A stretch of 9,317 nt of DNA. It comes from Rhodoferax sp. (GTDB lineage: Bacteria; Pseudomonadota; Gammaproteobacteria; Burkholderiales; Burkholderiaceae_C). Shown piece after piece: positions 1 through 7,006 of this stretch. How positions within the stretch are numbered: position 1 is the stretch's first letter; each line of letters opens with the position of its first letter. The notes beneath the pieces are model-generated. The model had not been told where the DNA came from and searched no databases. It saw only the letters and a list, made by a program, of their open reading frames with translations. A program made the position numbers and the translations under genes. Location of the stretch: assembly GCA_018882485.1 (NCBI GenBank), contig VERU01000062.1:1-9317 (forward strand). The letters run 5' to 3'.

Positions 1-890
<890 letters not shown>

Positions 891-894
<4 letters not shown>

Positions 895-1655
895 GCGTGT
901 TCCTCCCCCAGGTAGGCCGCCTGCACGTCTGCGTTGCCCCGGATCTCATCCGGAGGGCCGCTGGCGATCACCTGGCCATTGACCATCACCGTCAGGTGGT
1001 CGGCCAGCGCGAACACCGCATCCATGTCGTGTTCCACCAGCAGCATGGCGTGGTCTTTCTTGAGCCTGAGCAGCAGCTCCACCATGCGCTGCGCCTCGGC
1101 CACGCCCATGCCGGCCAGCGGCTCGTCCAGCAGCAGCACCTGCGGCTCGGTGGCCAGTGTCATGGCGATTTCAAGTTGCCGCTGCTCACCGTGGCTGATG
1201 GTGCCGGCCACGGCATCGCGGCGTGGCCCCAGGCCTGCCAGGTCGATGGCACGGTTGGCTCGCTCGTTGGTGGCCCGGGCTCGGGCGGTGGACTGCATCC
1301 AGCGCACGGGGTTCCAGGGTTGCTGGGCGTCGCGCGACTGGGCGGCCAGCCGCACGTTGTCCCACACCGAGAAGGGCTGGAAGATGTTGGTCTTCTGGTA
1401 GCTGCGTCCCAGGCCCTGGCGCGAAATGCGCTCCGGCGTCCAGCCGGTGATGTCGACTCCGCCCAGGGTGACCTGCCCGGCCGTGGGGGGCAGGTCGCCC
1501 GAAAGCAGGTTGGTCAGTGTGGACTTGCCGGCGCCGTTGGGCCCGATCACCGCGTGAATGCGGTCGCGCCACAGCGTGAGCGAGACGGCGTTGACCGCCG
1601 CCAGACCGCCGAACCGCTTGGTCAGGCCGTTGGCGGTCATCAGGGTTTCATGCAT
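891..1655 (-). CDS. livG: Branched-chain-type ABC importer ATP-binding protein LivG
   Basis: This 254-residue ATPase is the partner of LivF. Walker A is GPNGAGKST (38-46), the signature region is ISHGEQRQLEIA (153-164, the LivG-type variant), Walker B is VLLLDEP with D177/E178, and the H-loop is LLVEHD with H209. The C-terminus AAYLGEE is typical of LivG. I chose the ATG at 1655 (MHETLM). It gives the standard N-terminus, has an AAGGGGG Shine-Dalgarno about 8 nt upstream and overlaps the livM stop by 8 nt. A longer in-frame extension to 1811 would run inside livM and adds a low-complexity Cys/Trp-rich sequence, so it is not real. ATG at 1640 is a possible internal alternative. The 3' end overlaps the livF start by 4 nt. 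Confidence 0.95.
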
Positions 1656-2664
1656 GGTCTTTGCCCCCTTTGTTGCGCTTGAACGGATTGCCCATCCCCA
1701 GCAGGCCGCGTGGCGCCAGCAGCACCACCGCCACGATGAACAGGCCCATCCACAGCTGCCAGTGCTTGCCCAGGGCAAAACCGCCGACTTCGGGCAGGTC
1801 CTTGACGGCATGCAGCACGGTCTCGAAGGCGAAGGCCCCCACGATGGCGCCGGCGAAATTGCCCATACCGCCGAGGATCACCATCATGATCGCGTGGGCG
1901 CTCATGTGAAAACCCATCAACTCGGGGTTGATGTAGCCGGTCTGCACGCCCCACAGGTACCCCGCCAGACCGGCCAGTGCGCCGGCCAGCGTGAAGGCCG
2001 ACAGCTTGTAGCCAAAGGTGCCGAAACCCAGGGCTCGCATGCGGTGTTCGTTGACCCGGATACCCGCCAGGGCCCGGCCGAAGGGACTCCACAGCAGCCG
2101 CCGCAGCAGCACATAGACCAGCACCATGGCGCCCAGAGTGAACAGGTACAGGGTCTTCTTGTTGTCCAGGTCCAGCAGGGCGTAGCCCGCCACCTCGACG
2201 GTGGGTCGGAAGTTGACGTACAGGCCATCGGAGCCGCCCAGCCGCTTGTTGTCGAAGAACAGGTAGAACACCATCTGTGCAAACGCCATGGTGACCATGA
2301 TGAAGTAGATGCCGTGGGTGCGGACTACCAGGAAGCCGATGACCAGCGCCGCCAGCGCCGAGGCCAGCACGGCCACCGGCAGCGTGAGCCACAGCGAAGC
2401 CGCTTCCCCCTGGGGCATGACGAAGGCCAGCGCGTAGCCCGCCAGCCCGAAATAGGCGGCGTGCCCCAGCGACACCAGTCCGGTGACACCCTGCAGCAGG
2501 TCCAGGCTCATGGCGAAGATCGCCAGCACCATCATGCGGGTGACGACCTGGATGTAGAAGTCGCTGCCCGCAAAGGGGAACAGCAGCAGGGCGGCAAGAC
2601 CCAGCCAGAGCGCCACACGGGTGCCCCGGGGCAGCATTTCGAGGTTGGAGGTGGCGACGCTCAT
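1648..2664 (-). CDS. livM: Branched-chain-type ABC importer permease LivM
   Basis: This 338-residue inner-membrane protein has many hydrophobic segments. It carries the LivM family motif GHAAYFGLAGYALAF near residue 70-85 and the cytoplasmic coupling segment SPFGRALAGIRVNEHRMRALGF, which contacts the ATPases. Later segments include ILGGMGNFAGAIVGAF, also typical of the family (BPD_transp_2). The tail is basic (KRNKGGKDHA). It pairs with LivH to form the translocation path. The start overlaps the livH stop as ATGA and its stop overlaps livG by 8 nt, so the subunits are translationally coupled. Length and motifs are normal. Substrate specificity cannot be read from this subunit. Confidence 0.95.
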   Translation of the reverse strand: MSVATSNLEMLPRGTRVALWLGLAALLLFPFAGSDFYIQVVTRMMVLAIFAMSLDLLQGVTGLVSLGHAAYFGLAGYALAFVMPQGEAASLWLTLPVAVLASALAALVIGFLVVRTHGIYFIMVTMAFAQMVFYLFFDNKRLGGSDGLYVNFRPTVEVAGYALLDLDNKKTLYLFTLGAMVLVYVLLRRLLWSPFGRALAGIRVNEHRMRALGFGTFGYKLSAFTLAGALAGLAGYLWGVQTGYINPELMGFHMSAHAIMMVILGGMGNFAGAIVGAFAFETVLHAVKDLPEVGGFALGKHWQLWMGLFIVAVVLLAPRGLLGMGNPFKRNKGGKDHA

Positions 2665-3524
2665 TGCTTGAACAGACCTTCAGGTTTCCACAACAGGACA
2701 GCGGCCATCAGCGCGTACACCAGCATGCCGGACAGGCTGGGCAGCAGCACCTTGCCGAAGGTGTCCACCAGCCCGACCAGCAGCGCTGCGATCAGCGCGC
2801 CCCGCACCGAGCCGATGCCCCCGATGACGACCACCACGAAACACATGATCAGGACCTGCGACCCCATGTTGGGGTACACGCTGGAGATGGGCGCGGCCAC
2901 CATGCCAGCGATCGCAGCCAGACCAACGCCCAGTGCGAACACGATGGCGTGGATCAGCTTGATGTTGATGCCCAGCGCTTCTGCCATGTCACGGTTGAAG
3001 GCGCCTGCCCGGATCTTCATGCCCAGCCGGGTGCGCGAGATCAGCAGGTACAGACCCAGCGCCAGCAGCAGGCACAGGCCCGACATGAACAGCCGGTACA
3101 CCGGGTAGGACAGCGTTTCCGTGAGAGGCAGCGAGGCGCCCAGCAACTCGGGCACCTTGACGCCGTGCACGTCGTCGCCCCACAGCATGGAGCGCAGTTC
3201 CTCGAAGATGTAGATCAGACCGAAGGTCAGCAGCACCTGGTCCAGGTGGCTGCGGTGGTAGAAATGCCGGAACAGCAGCCATTCAAGCGCCAGCCCGAAG
3301 GCCACGGCCAGCACGGTGCCGGCCAGCAGCGCCAGGGCGAGGTTGCCCAGCAGACCGCTGAGCGAATAGGCCAGGTAGGCCCCCAGCATGTAGAAGCTGC
3401 CATGGGCCAGATTGACCACGCCCATGATGCCGAAAATCAGCGTCAGGCCGGCGGCCAGCATGAACAGCAGCAGACCGTACTGCACGCTGTTGAGCAACTG
3501 GATCAGGAAGGTTGGAAAGTCCAT
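2661..3524 (-). CDS. livH: Branched-chain-type ABC importer permease LivH
   Basis: This 287-residue integral membrane permease begins MDFPTFLIQLLNSVQYGLLL and carries the LivH signature FGIMGVVNLAHGSFYMLGAY (about 31-50). It also has the coupling loop GMKIRAGAFNRDMAEALGIN, the GGIGSVRGALIAALLVG segment, and the usual C-terminal LLWKPEGLF. Its length matches the family. The Shine-Dalgarno is weak (GGA about 7 nt before the start). It lies 69 nt downstream of livK, across a hairpin with a T-run, so its expression is probably lower than that of livK. Its 3' end overlaps livM by 4 nt. Confidence 0.95.
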   Translation of the reverse strand: MDFPTFLIQLLNSVQYGLLLFMLAAGLTLIFGIMGVVNLAHGSFYMLGAYLAYSLSGLLGNLALALLAGTVLAVAFGLALEWLLFRHFYHRSHLDQVLLTFGLIYIFEELRSMLWGDDVHGVKVPELLGASLPLTETLSYPVYRLFMSGLCLLLALGLYLLISRTRLGMKIRAGAFNRDMAEALGINIKLIHAIVFALGVGLAAIAGMVAAPISSVYPNMGSQVLIMCFVVVVIGGIGSVRGALIAALLVGLVDTFGKVLLPSLSGMLVYALMAAVLLWKPEGLFKQ

Positions 3525-3543
3525 GTTTCGTCCGCTGGCCGAT

Positions 3544-3566
3544 AAAAAGGGGGTGCGGGACCCCCT
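3544..3566 (-). terminator. Intercistronic hairpin plus T-run between livK and livH
   Basis: Read on the minus strand, AGGGGGT, loop CCCGC, then ACCCCCT form a perfect 7-bp stem that runs directly into TTTTT. It starts 27 nt after the livK stop and ends about 20 nt before the livH start. This has the form of an intrinsic terminator. In binding-protein operons such elements usually cause partial termination or protect the upstream mRNA, giving more binding protein than permease. There is no separate promoter I can see between it and livH. Confidence 0.7.
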
Positions 3567-3593
3567 CTGGTTGTAGACCGCAAGTGACGGGCT

Positions 3594-4793
3594 TCAGCCC
3601 ATCTTGCAGCCTGCTCCGCTGTCGGCCACGGCCTTCATGGCCACGCCGATCACTTTGTTTTCCTTCTTTTCGACGACCCGCAGGTACATGTCCTGGACCG
3701 GGTTGTGCGACTTGCTCATGGTCCACTTGCCGCGCGGGCTGTCGATGGTGACCGTCTCCATGGCCTTGTACAGGGCGGGCTTGTTGTTCAGGTCGCCCTT
3801 GACCGCGTTGGCTCCGTGCACCAGCAGCAGACCGGTGTCGTACCCTTGCACGGCATACACATCGGGCTGCATCTTGAAGGTCTTGGCATAGGCCAGCCGG
3901 AAGGCCTTGTTGCGCGGCGTCTCGATCGAGTCGCCATAGTGCAGGGTGGTCATGATGCCGTCGGCCGCAGGGCCGGTGGCGTCCAGCATGCCTTCGGTCA
4001 GGAAGCCGGACCCGTACAGGGGGATCTTCCCCTTCAGGCCCGCTGCAGCGTAGTCGGTGATGAACTTGGCCGCGCCGCCGCCTGCAAAGAAGCAGGCCAC
4101 GGCATCGGGCTTGAGCGCCGCGATCTCGGTCAGGAGTGCCTGGAATTCCACATTGGGGAAGGGCAGACCCAACTCCTTGACAATGGTGCCGCCTGCAGCG
4201 GTGAAGCCTTCCTTGAAGCCTTCAAAGGCCTCGTCACCGGCCGCATACTTCCAGGTGATCCAGACCGCACGCTTGTGGCCCTTGGCCACCATGGCGGCGC
4301 CCAGGGCGCGGGTGGGCTGGGAGTTGGAGAACGAGGTGCGGAAGACGTTGGGGGCGCATTGGGCCCGGGTGGCGATGTGCACGCCGGCGTTGGGGATCAG
4401 GCTGAGCACCCCCGAGTCCCGTGCCACCTTGTGGATGCCCATCTGCACGCCGGAGTGCACGGTGCCGACGATCACGTCCACCTTGTCACGCTGGACCAGC
4501 TTGTTGGCATTTTCGATGCCCTTGGACGGCTCCGATTCGTCGTCGACCTTGAAGTATTCGATGTCGCGGCCGCCCAGCTTGCCGCCTTGTTCATCGATGG
4601 CCAGCTTGAAGCCGTTCTCGATGGCCACGCCCAGCTGGGCGAAGGTGCCGGTGTAAGGCAGCATCAGACCCACTCGGATCTTGCCGCTTTGCGCCCGGGC
4701 CAGCTCTGGCAGCAACAGCCCCGAAGAAGCGGCGCCGATCAGGGCGGCACTGCGGGACAGGACCAGACGGCGGGATGCGCTGTGTGAATTCAT
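3594..4793 (-). CDS. livK: Periplasmic substrate-binding protein of the HAAT-family importer (LivK-like)
   Basis: This 399-residue type I periplasmic binding protein (Peripla_BP_6-like) captures the substrate for LivHMGF. The N-terminus is a signal peptide with SRR at residues 7-9, a hydrophobic core (about 10-29) and a cleavage motif ARA before Q35. The SRRLVLS sequence could make it a Tat substrate. The mature part starts KIRVGLMLPYTGTFAQLG, the usual first strand of the family, and the protein ends GAGCKMG. The start at 4793 is preceded by AAAGGA with a 7-nt spacer. An in-frame ATG at 4898 would bury the signal peptide and lies in the leader. Linkage to pobA suggests an aromatic acid ligand. 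The sequence alone does not identify the ligand, and the gene name is by family, not proven specificity. Confidence 0.92.
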   Translation of the reverse strand: MNSHSASRRLVLSRSAALIGAASSGLLLPELARAQSGKIRVGLMLPYTGTFAQLGVAIENGFKLAIDEQGGKLGGRDIEYFKVDDESEPSKGIENANKLVQRDKVDVIVGTVHSGVQMGIHKVARDSGVLSLIPNAGVHIATRAQCAPNVFRTSFSNSQPTRALGAAMVAKGHKRAVWITWKYAAGDEAFEGFKEGFTAAGGTIVKELGLPFPNVEFQALLTEIAALKPDAVACFFAGGGAAKFITDYAAAGLKGKIPLYGSGFLTEGMLDATGPAADGIMTTLHYGDSIETPRNKAFRLAYAKTFKMQPDVYAVQGYDTGLLLVHGANAVKGDLNNKPALYKAMETVTIDSPRGKWTMSKSHNPVQDMYLRVVEKKENKVIGVAMKAVADSGAGCKMG

Positions 4794-4835
4794 CACGGTT
4801 TCCTTTGTAGAGAGTTGAACAACCCGGTCATGGTA

Positions 4836-4856
4836 CCCAGCCCATGGCGGGCTGGG
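4836..4856 (-). other. GC-rich hairpin in the livK 5' leader
   Basis: CCCAGCCC and GGGCTGGG form a perfect 8-bp inverted repeat around a 5-nt loop. It lies in the predicted leader of the livK mRNA, about 42 nt before the start codon. No T-run follows in either direction, so it is not a standard terminator. It may stabilise the message or affect translation. Confidence 0.5.
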
Positions 4857-4939
4857 CAGAGTGAATTCCCGGAGTCTGGTCGTTATCTGTCCGTTCAAGT
4901 GGTGGGGGAGTCAGGGCGTTAAGAGCTCAAAGGATATGA

Positions 4940-4968
4940 ACTATATTGCATTATTTGGGATGCGTCAA
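4940..4968 (-). promoter_or_regulatory. Sigma70-type promoter for livKHMGF-pobA
   Basis: On the minus strand TTGACG (4968-4963) and TATAGT (4945-4940) are separated by exactly 17 bp. This is the best promoter match in the window, in a locally AT-rich patch. A start near 4933 would give a leader of about 140 nt before livK. The -10 coincides with one arm of the inverted repeat described in the next entry. Confidence 0.75.
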
Positions 4969-4980
4969 TAGCAATATAGT
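4940..4980. promoter_or_regulatory. Perfect 10-bp inverted repeat, candidate operator of the divergent region
   Basis: ACTATATTGC at 4940-4949 and its exact reverse complement GCAATATAGT at 4971-4980 are separated by 21 bp, with arm centres 31 bp apart (about three helical turns). For the livK promoter one arm covers the -10 and the other lies just upstream of the -35, an arrangement suited to repression or looping by a dimeric regulator. The right arm also carries TATAGT (4975-4980) on the plus strand, a possible -10 for the divergent oxidoreductase gene. I see no good plus-strand -35 for it. No regulator gene is in the window and I do not recognise the site as that of a named family. Confidence 0.65.
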
Positions 4981-5004
4981 GCTTATTTTCAATCGAGAGT
5001 CCCC

Positions 5005-5112
5005 ATGACCGAATCCCCTGATGCATCCGGGCAAACGGGGGGCACCGTTAAAATTCAGGTCAGCCTGGTGAGGACCGCAGCCCTGCGGCCGTCAGGAAGA
5101 GGAACCCCATGA
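5005..5112 (+). CDS. Possible 35-residue leader ORF upstream of the oxidoreductase
   Basis: ATG at 5005 is preceded by GAGAG with a 5-nt spacer and opens 35 codons (starts MTESPDASGQTGGTVKIQ). They end in a TGA that overlaps the ATG of the next gene as ATGA. It begins shortly after the -10-like TATAGT at 4975-4980. This arrangement is what translational coupling looks like. The product resembles nothing I know, and chance is a real alternative because the ORF is short. Confidence 0.3.
   Translation: MTESPDASGQTGGTVKIQVSLVRTAALRPSGRGTP
5075..5088 (+). other. Short hairpin before the oxidoreductase ribosome-binding site
   Basis: CCGCAG and CTGCGG form a 6-bp inverted repeat with a 2-nt centre (effectively a 5-bp stem with a 4-nt loop), ending 5 nt before the AGGAAGAGG ribosome-binding region. 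It may modulate ribosome access. It is short and could be chance in GC-rich DNA. Confidence 0.25.
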
Positions 5113-6380
5113 AGCGCGTTGATGATTTCCGCCTGAAGCTGGCCGGCCGGGAGCTGGTGCCCATCATGATCGGCGGCATGGGTGTGGACATCTCAACCGC
5201 CGAACTGGCGCTGGAGGCCGCTCGACTCGGCGGTATCGGCCACATCTCCGACGCCATGGTGCCCGATGTGTCGGATCGGCGTTTCGACACCAGCTTTGTC
5301 AAGGACAAGACGCGGTTCTACAAGCACAACATCGACAACTCCGACAAGTCCATCATCAAGTTCGATCTGGGGGTGCTGGCCGAGGCCACGCGACGCCATG
5401 TCGCGGCCACCATGCAGGCCAAGCGCGGCAACGGGCTGATCTTCGTCAATTGCATGGAAAAACTCACCATGAACGCGCCGCGCGAGACGCTGCAGGTGCG
5501 CATGGGTTCGGCGCTGGACGCCGGCATCGACGGGATCACGCTCAGTGCTGGCCTGCACCTCGGCTCTTTCGGCTTGATCGCCGACCACCCCCGTTTTCGC
5601 GATGCCCAGCTGGGCATCATCGTCTCGTCGGTGCGGGCGCTGCAGCTGTTCCTGCGCAAGAACGCCCGGCTCGACCGCCTGCCGGACTACGTGGTGGTCG
5701 AGGGTCCTCTGGCCGGTGGACACCTGGGTTTTGGCATGGACTGGGCCGAGCACGACCTGGCCACCATCGTGACCGAGATCCTGCAGTACCTGCGCGCGGA
5801 ACGACTCGATATTCCCCTGATCGCGGCGGGTGGCATCTTCACCGGTGGCGACGCCTGTCGGTTTCTGGAACTGGGCGCCGCGGGCGTGCAGGTGGCGACC
5901 CGTTTCACGGTGACCCGCGAATGCGGACTCCCTGAGGACGTCAAGCAGGAGTACTTCCGCGCGTCCGAGGACGACATCGAAGTCAACACCATCTCGCCCA
6001 CCGGCTACCCGATGCGCATGCTCAAGAGCACGCCGGCCATCGGATCGGGCATACGGCCCAACTGCGAGGCTTACGGTTATCTGCTCGATGGTGCCGGCAG
6101 CTGCGCCTACATCACCGCGTACAACCGGGAACTGGCGCTGCATCCGGATGCGCGCACGCTGTCGGTCCGCGACAAGACCTGTCTGTGCACCCACATGCGC
6201 AACTTCAACTGCTGGACCTGCGGGCACATGACCTACCGGCTCAAGGACACCTCCCGGCTGGGTGCCGACGGCCGCTACGCCCTGCTCAGCGCCGAACACG
6301 TGTTCCGCGATTACCAGTTCAGCACCGGCTCCCAGATTGCCTTGCCGGACACGGAAGCGGCCGACAGCCTGGCGGGCTGA
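5109..6380 (+). CDS. Nitronate monooxygenase / 2-nitropropane dioxygenase-family flavin oxidoreductase
   Basis: This 423-residue, probably FMN-dependent TIM-barrel protein belongs to the NMO/2-nitropropane dioxygenase family, which also contains enoyl-ACP reductase (FabK)-like and quinone reductase members. The family pattern is visible: PIMIGGMGV near the N-terminus (about 18-26), SAGLHLGSFGL (146-156), EGPLAGGHLGF (198-208) with the conserved His at 205, and the phosphate-binding stretch PLIAAGGIFTGGDA followed by GVQVATRF (236-266). Beyond the barrel there is an extension with four cysteines, C358-x-C360-x7-C368-x2-C371, accompanied by H362 and H373. This could bind Zn or an Fe-S cluster and is not part of the core family. 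The ribosome-binding sequence AGGAAGAGG ends 6 nt before the ATG. The gene diverges from the liv-pobA operon and shares its control region, suggesting a linked catabolic role. The substrate is unknown. Confidence 0.82.
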   Translation: MKRVDDFRLKLAGRELVPIMIGGMGVDISTAELALEAARLGGIGHISDAMVPDVSDRRFDTSFVKDKTRFYKHNIDNSDKSIIKFDLGVLAEATRRHVAATMQAKRGNGLIFVNCMEKLTMNAPRETLQVRMGSALDAGIDGITLSAGLHLGSFGLIADHPRFRDAQLGIIVSSVRALQLFLRKNARLDRLPDYVVVEGPLAGGHLGFGMDWAEHDLATIVTEILQYLRAERLDIPLIAAGGIFTGGDACRFLELGAAGVQVATRFTVTRECGLPEDVKQEYFRASEDDIEVNTISPTGYPMRMLKSTPAIGSGIRPNCEAYGYLLDGAGSCAYITAYNRELALHPDARTLSVRDKTCLCTHMRNFNCWTCGHMTYRLKDTSRLGADGRYALLSAEHVFRDYQFSTGSQIALPDTEAADSLAG

Positions 6381-6394
6381 GCCCACCCGTGCAG

Positions 6395-6416
6395 GCGCCG
6401 GGCTCCGGCCCGGTGC
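6395..6416. terminator. GC hairpin between convergent genes, possible bidirectional terminator
   Basis: GCGCCGGGC, loop TCCG, then GCCCGGTGC form a 9-bp stem with one G-T wobble. It starts 14 nt after the oxidoreductase stop and lies 29 nt past the hsp20 stop on the other strand. No T-run follows on either strand, so classical intrinsic termination is unproven. Confidence 0.4.
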
Positions 6417-6437
6417 CCGGCCCCCGCCCCCCGCCCC
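6416..6437 (-). other. Four-run G-tract with quadruplex potential, downstream of hsp20
   Basis: On the minus strand runs of 4, 6, 5 and 3 G are separated by only 1, 1 and 2 nt (plus strand: C-runs at 6434-6437, 6427-6432, 6421-6425 and 6416-6418). Short loops are the strongest class of G-quadruplex motif. It begins 8 nt after the hsp20 stop, in what would be its 3' untranslated RNA, and abuts the GC hairpin. Confidence 0.6.
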
Positions 6438-6445
6438 GTAGAACC

Positions 6446-6874
6446 TCAGTCGATCGCCAGGCGCTGCGACCCGGTGGCCGTTTCCTTGGGCAGCGTCAGC
6501 GACAGAATGCCGTGGTCGTATTTGGCCCGGGCCTTCGACTGATCGATGGCCACCGGCAGCGCAAAGCTGCGGGTCACCGCGCCGTAGTAGCGCTCACTGC
6601 GCAGGGCCTTCTCGTCCGTGGCCTGCTGATCGTGTTGCTTCACCTCGGCGCGTAGCGTGACCACGTTGCCATCAATGGTGACATGGATGTCTTCCTTGCG
6701 CACGCCCGGAATTTCGGCCTGCACCGAATAGCTGCCGGGTGACTCCTTCACGTCGATGCGGATCTGGCTCGGCGAGGGCAGTGCGTCGCCATGCAGCGGC
6801 TTGACGAAAAATCCTGGTGCGACATCCTTGAAGAAGTCGTCGAACAGGCTGCCACGGGTGATCAGTGAATTCAT
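6446..6874 (-). CDS. Small heat-shock protein, Hsp20/alpha-crystallin family
   Basis: This 142-residue cytoplasmic holdase chaperone binds unfolding proteins and keeps them refoldable. The alpha-crystallin domain spans about residues 37-133, with IRIDVKESPGSYSVQAEIPGVRKEDI at its start and the family hallmark GILSLTLPK at 122-130. The C-terminal L139-A140-I141 is a variant of the I-x-I tail that docks neighbouring dimers. The start at 6874 follows a strong GGAGGT ribosome-binding site with a 6-nt spacer. A sigma32-like promoter lies upstream, consistent with heat induction. It is on the same strand as, and 132 nt downstream of, the HtrA-like gene, but has its own promoter. Confidence 0.93.
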   Translation of the reverse strand: MNSLITRGSLFDDFFKDVAPGFFVKPLHGDALPSPSQIRIDVKESPGSYSVQAEIPGVRKEDIHVTIDGNVVTLRAEVKQHDQQATDEKALRSERYYGAVTRSFALPVAIDQSKARAKYDHGILSLTLPKETATGSQRLAID

Positions 6875-6880
6875 GGAAAT

Positions 6881-6917
6881 ACCTCCGGGTGGTTGTACAA
6901 GGTCATGGCCTTTGCCA
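6881..6917 (-). promoter_or_regulatory. Possible RNA structures in the hsp20 leader masking the Shine-Dalgarno
   Basis: The predicted leader holds ATGGC, loop AAAG, GCCAT (6917-6904), followed by ACCTT (6903-6899). The latter can pair with the GGAGGT ribosome-binding site (6886-6881) over 5 bp, including one wobble. A weak stem covering the Shine-Dalgarno resembles short RNA thermometers of hsp20 genes. It is judged by eye only. Confidence 0.3.
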
Positions 6918-6925
6918 TACCGAAA

Positions 6926-6954
6926 ATATGCGGTGACGGGCCGGGTTTCTCAAG
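6926..6954 (-). promoter_or_regulatory. Sigma32 (RpoH)-like heat-shock promoter for hsp20
   Basis: On the minus strand CTTGAGA (6954-6948) matches the sigma32 -35 consensus CTTGAAA at 6 of 7 positions. CCGCATAT (6933-6926) matches the -10 consensus CCCCATNT at all but one position. The spacer is 14 bp, within the accepted 13-17. Transcription from about 6919 would give a leader of about 45 nt. Confidence 0.72.
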
Positions 6955-6968
6955 CCCGGGTCACACGC

Positions 6969-6993
6969 GGTTTGACCGTGGTCAAACCCACGG
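6969..6993. promoter_or_regulatory. Overlapping palindromes between the HtrA-like gene and hsp20
   Basis: GGTTTGACCGTGGTCAAACC (6969-6988) is a perfect palindrome with 9-bp arms and a 2-bp centre. A second inverted repeat, CCGTGG/CCACGG (6976-6981 and 6988-6993, loop 6 nt), overlaps it. It starts 14 nt past the HtrA-like stop and lies 15 nt upstream of the hsp20 -35. It may be an operator or an end-of-transcript hairpin; no T-run follows on the minus strand. Confidence 0.5.
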
Positions 6994-7006
6994 AGCAACT
7001 GGCGGA

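Noticed and set aside
1656..1811. Extended N-terminus of livG inside livM
   Set aside because: LivG proteins start close to the MHETLMTANGLTKRFGG sequence. The extension is the out-of-frame reading of livM.
1558..3108. 516-codon open frame on the plus strand opposite livM/livH
   Set aside because: It is antisense to two well-supported permease genes. The translation is Gln/His/Arg-rich low-complexity sequence typical of the reverse complement of GC-rich membrane genes, with no family resemblance.
4794..4898. 35-residue N-terminal extension of livK from an ATG at 4898
   Set aside because: It would place the signal peptide internally. The ATG at 4793 has a better AAAGGA site.
4940..4980. Transposon end or attachment site as explanation for the 10-bp inverted repeat
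   Set aside because: No transposase, integrase or target duplication is present, and the arms coincide with promoter elements, so a regulator site fits better.
5193..6386. 397-codon open frame on the minus strand opposite the flavin oxidoreductase
   Set aside because: It is a compositional shadow of a gene with clear family motifs; the antisense product shows no recognisable domain and no promoter or ribosome-binding site stands out.
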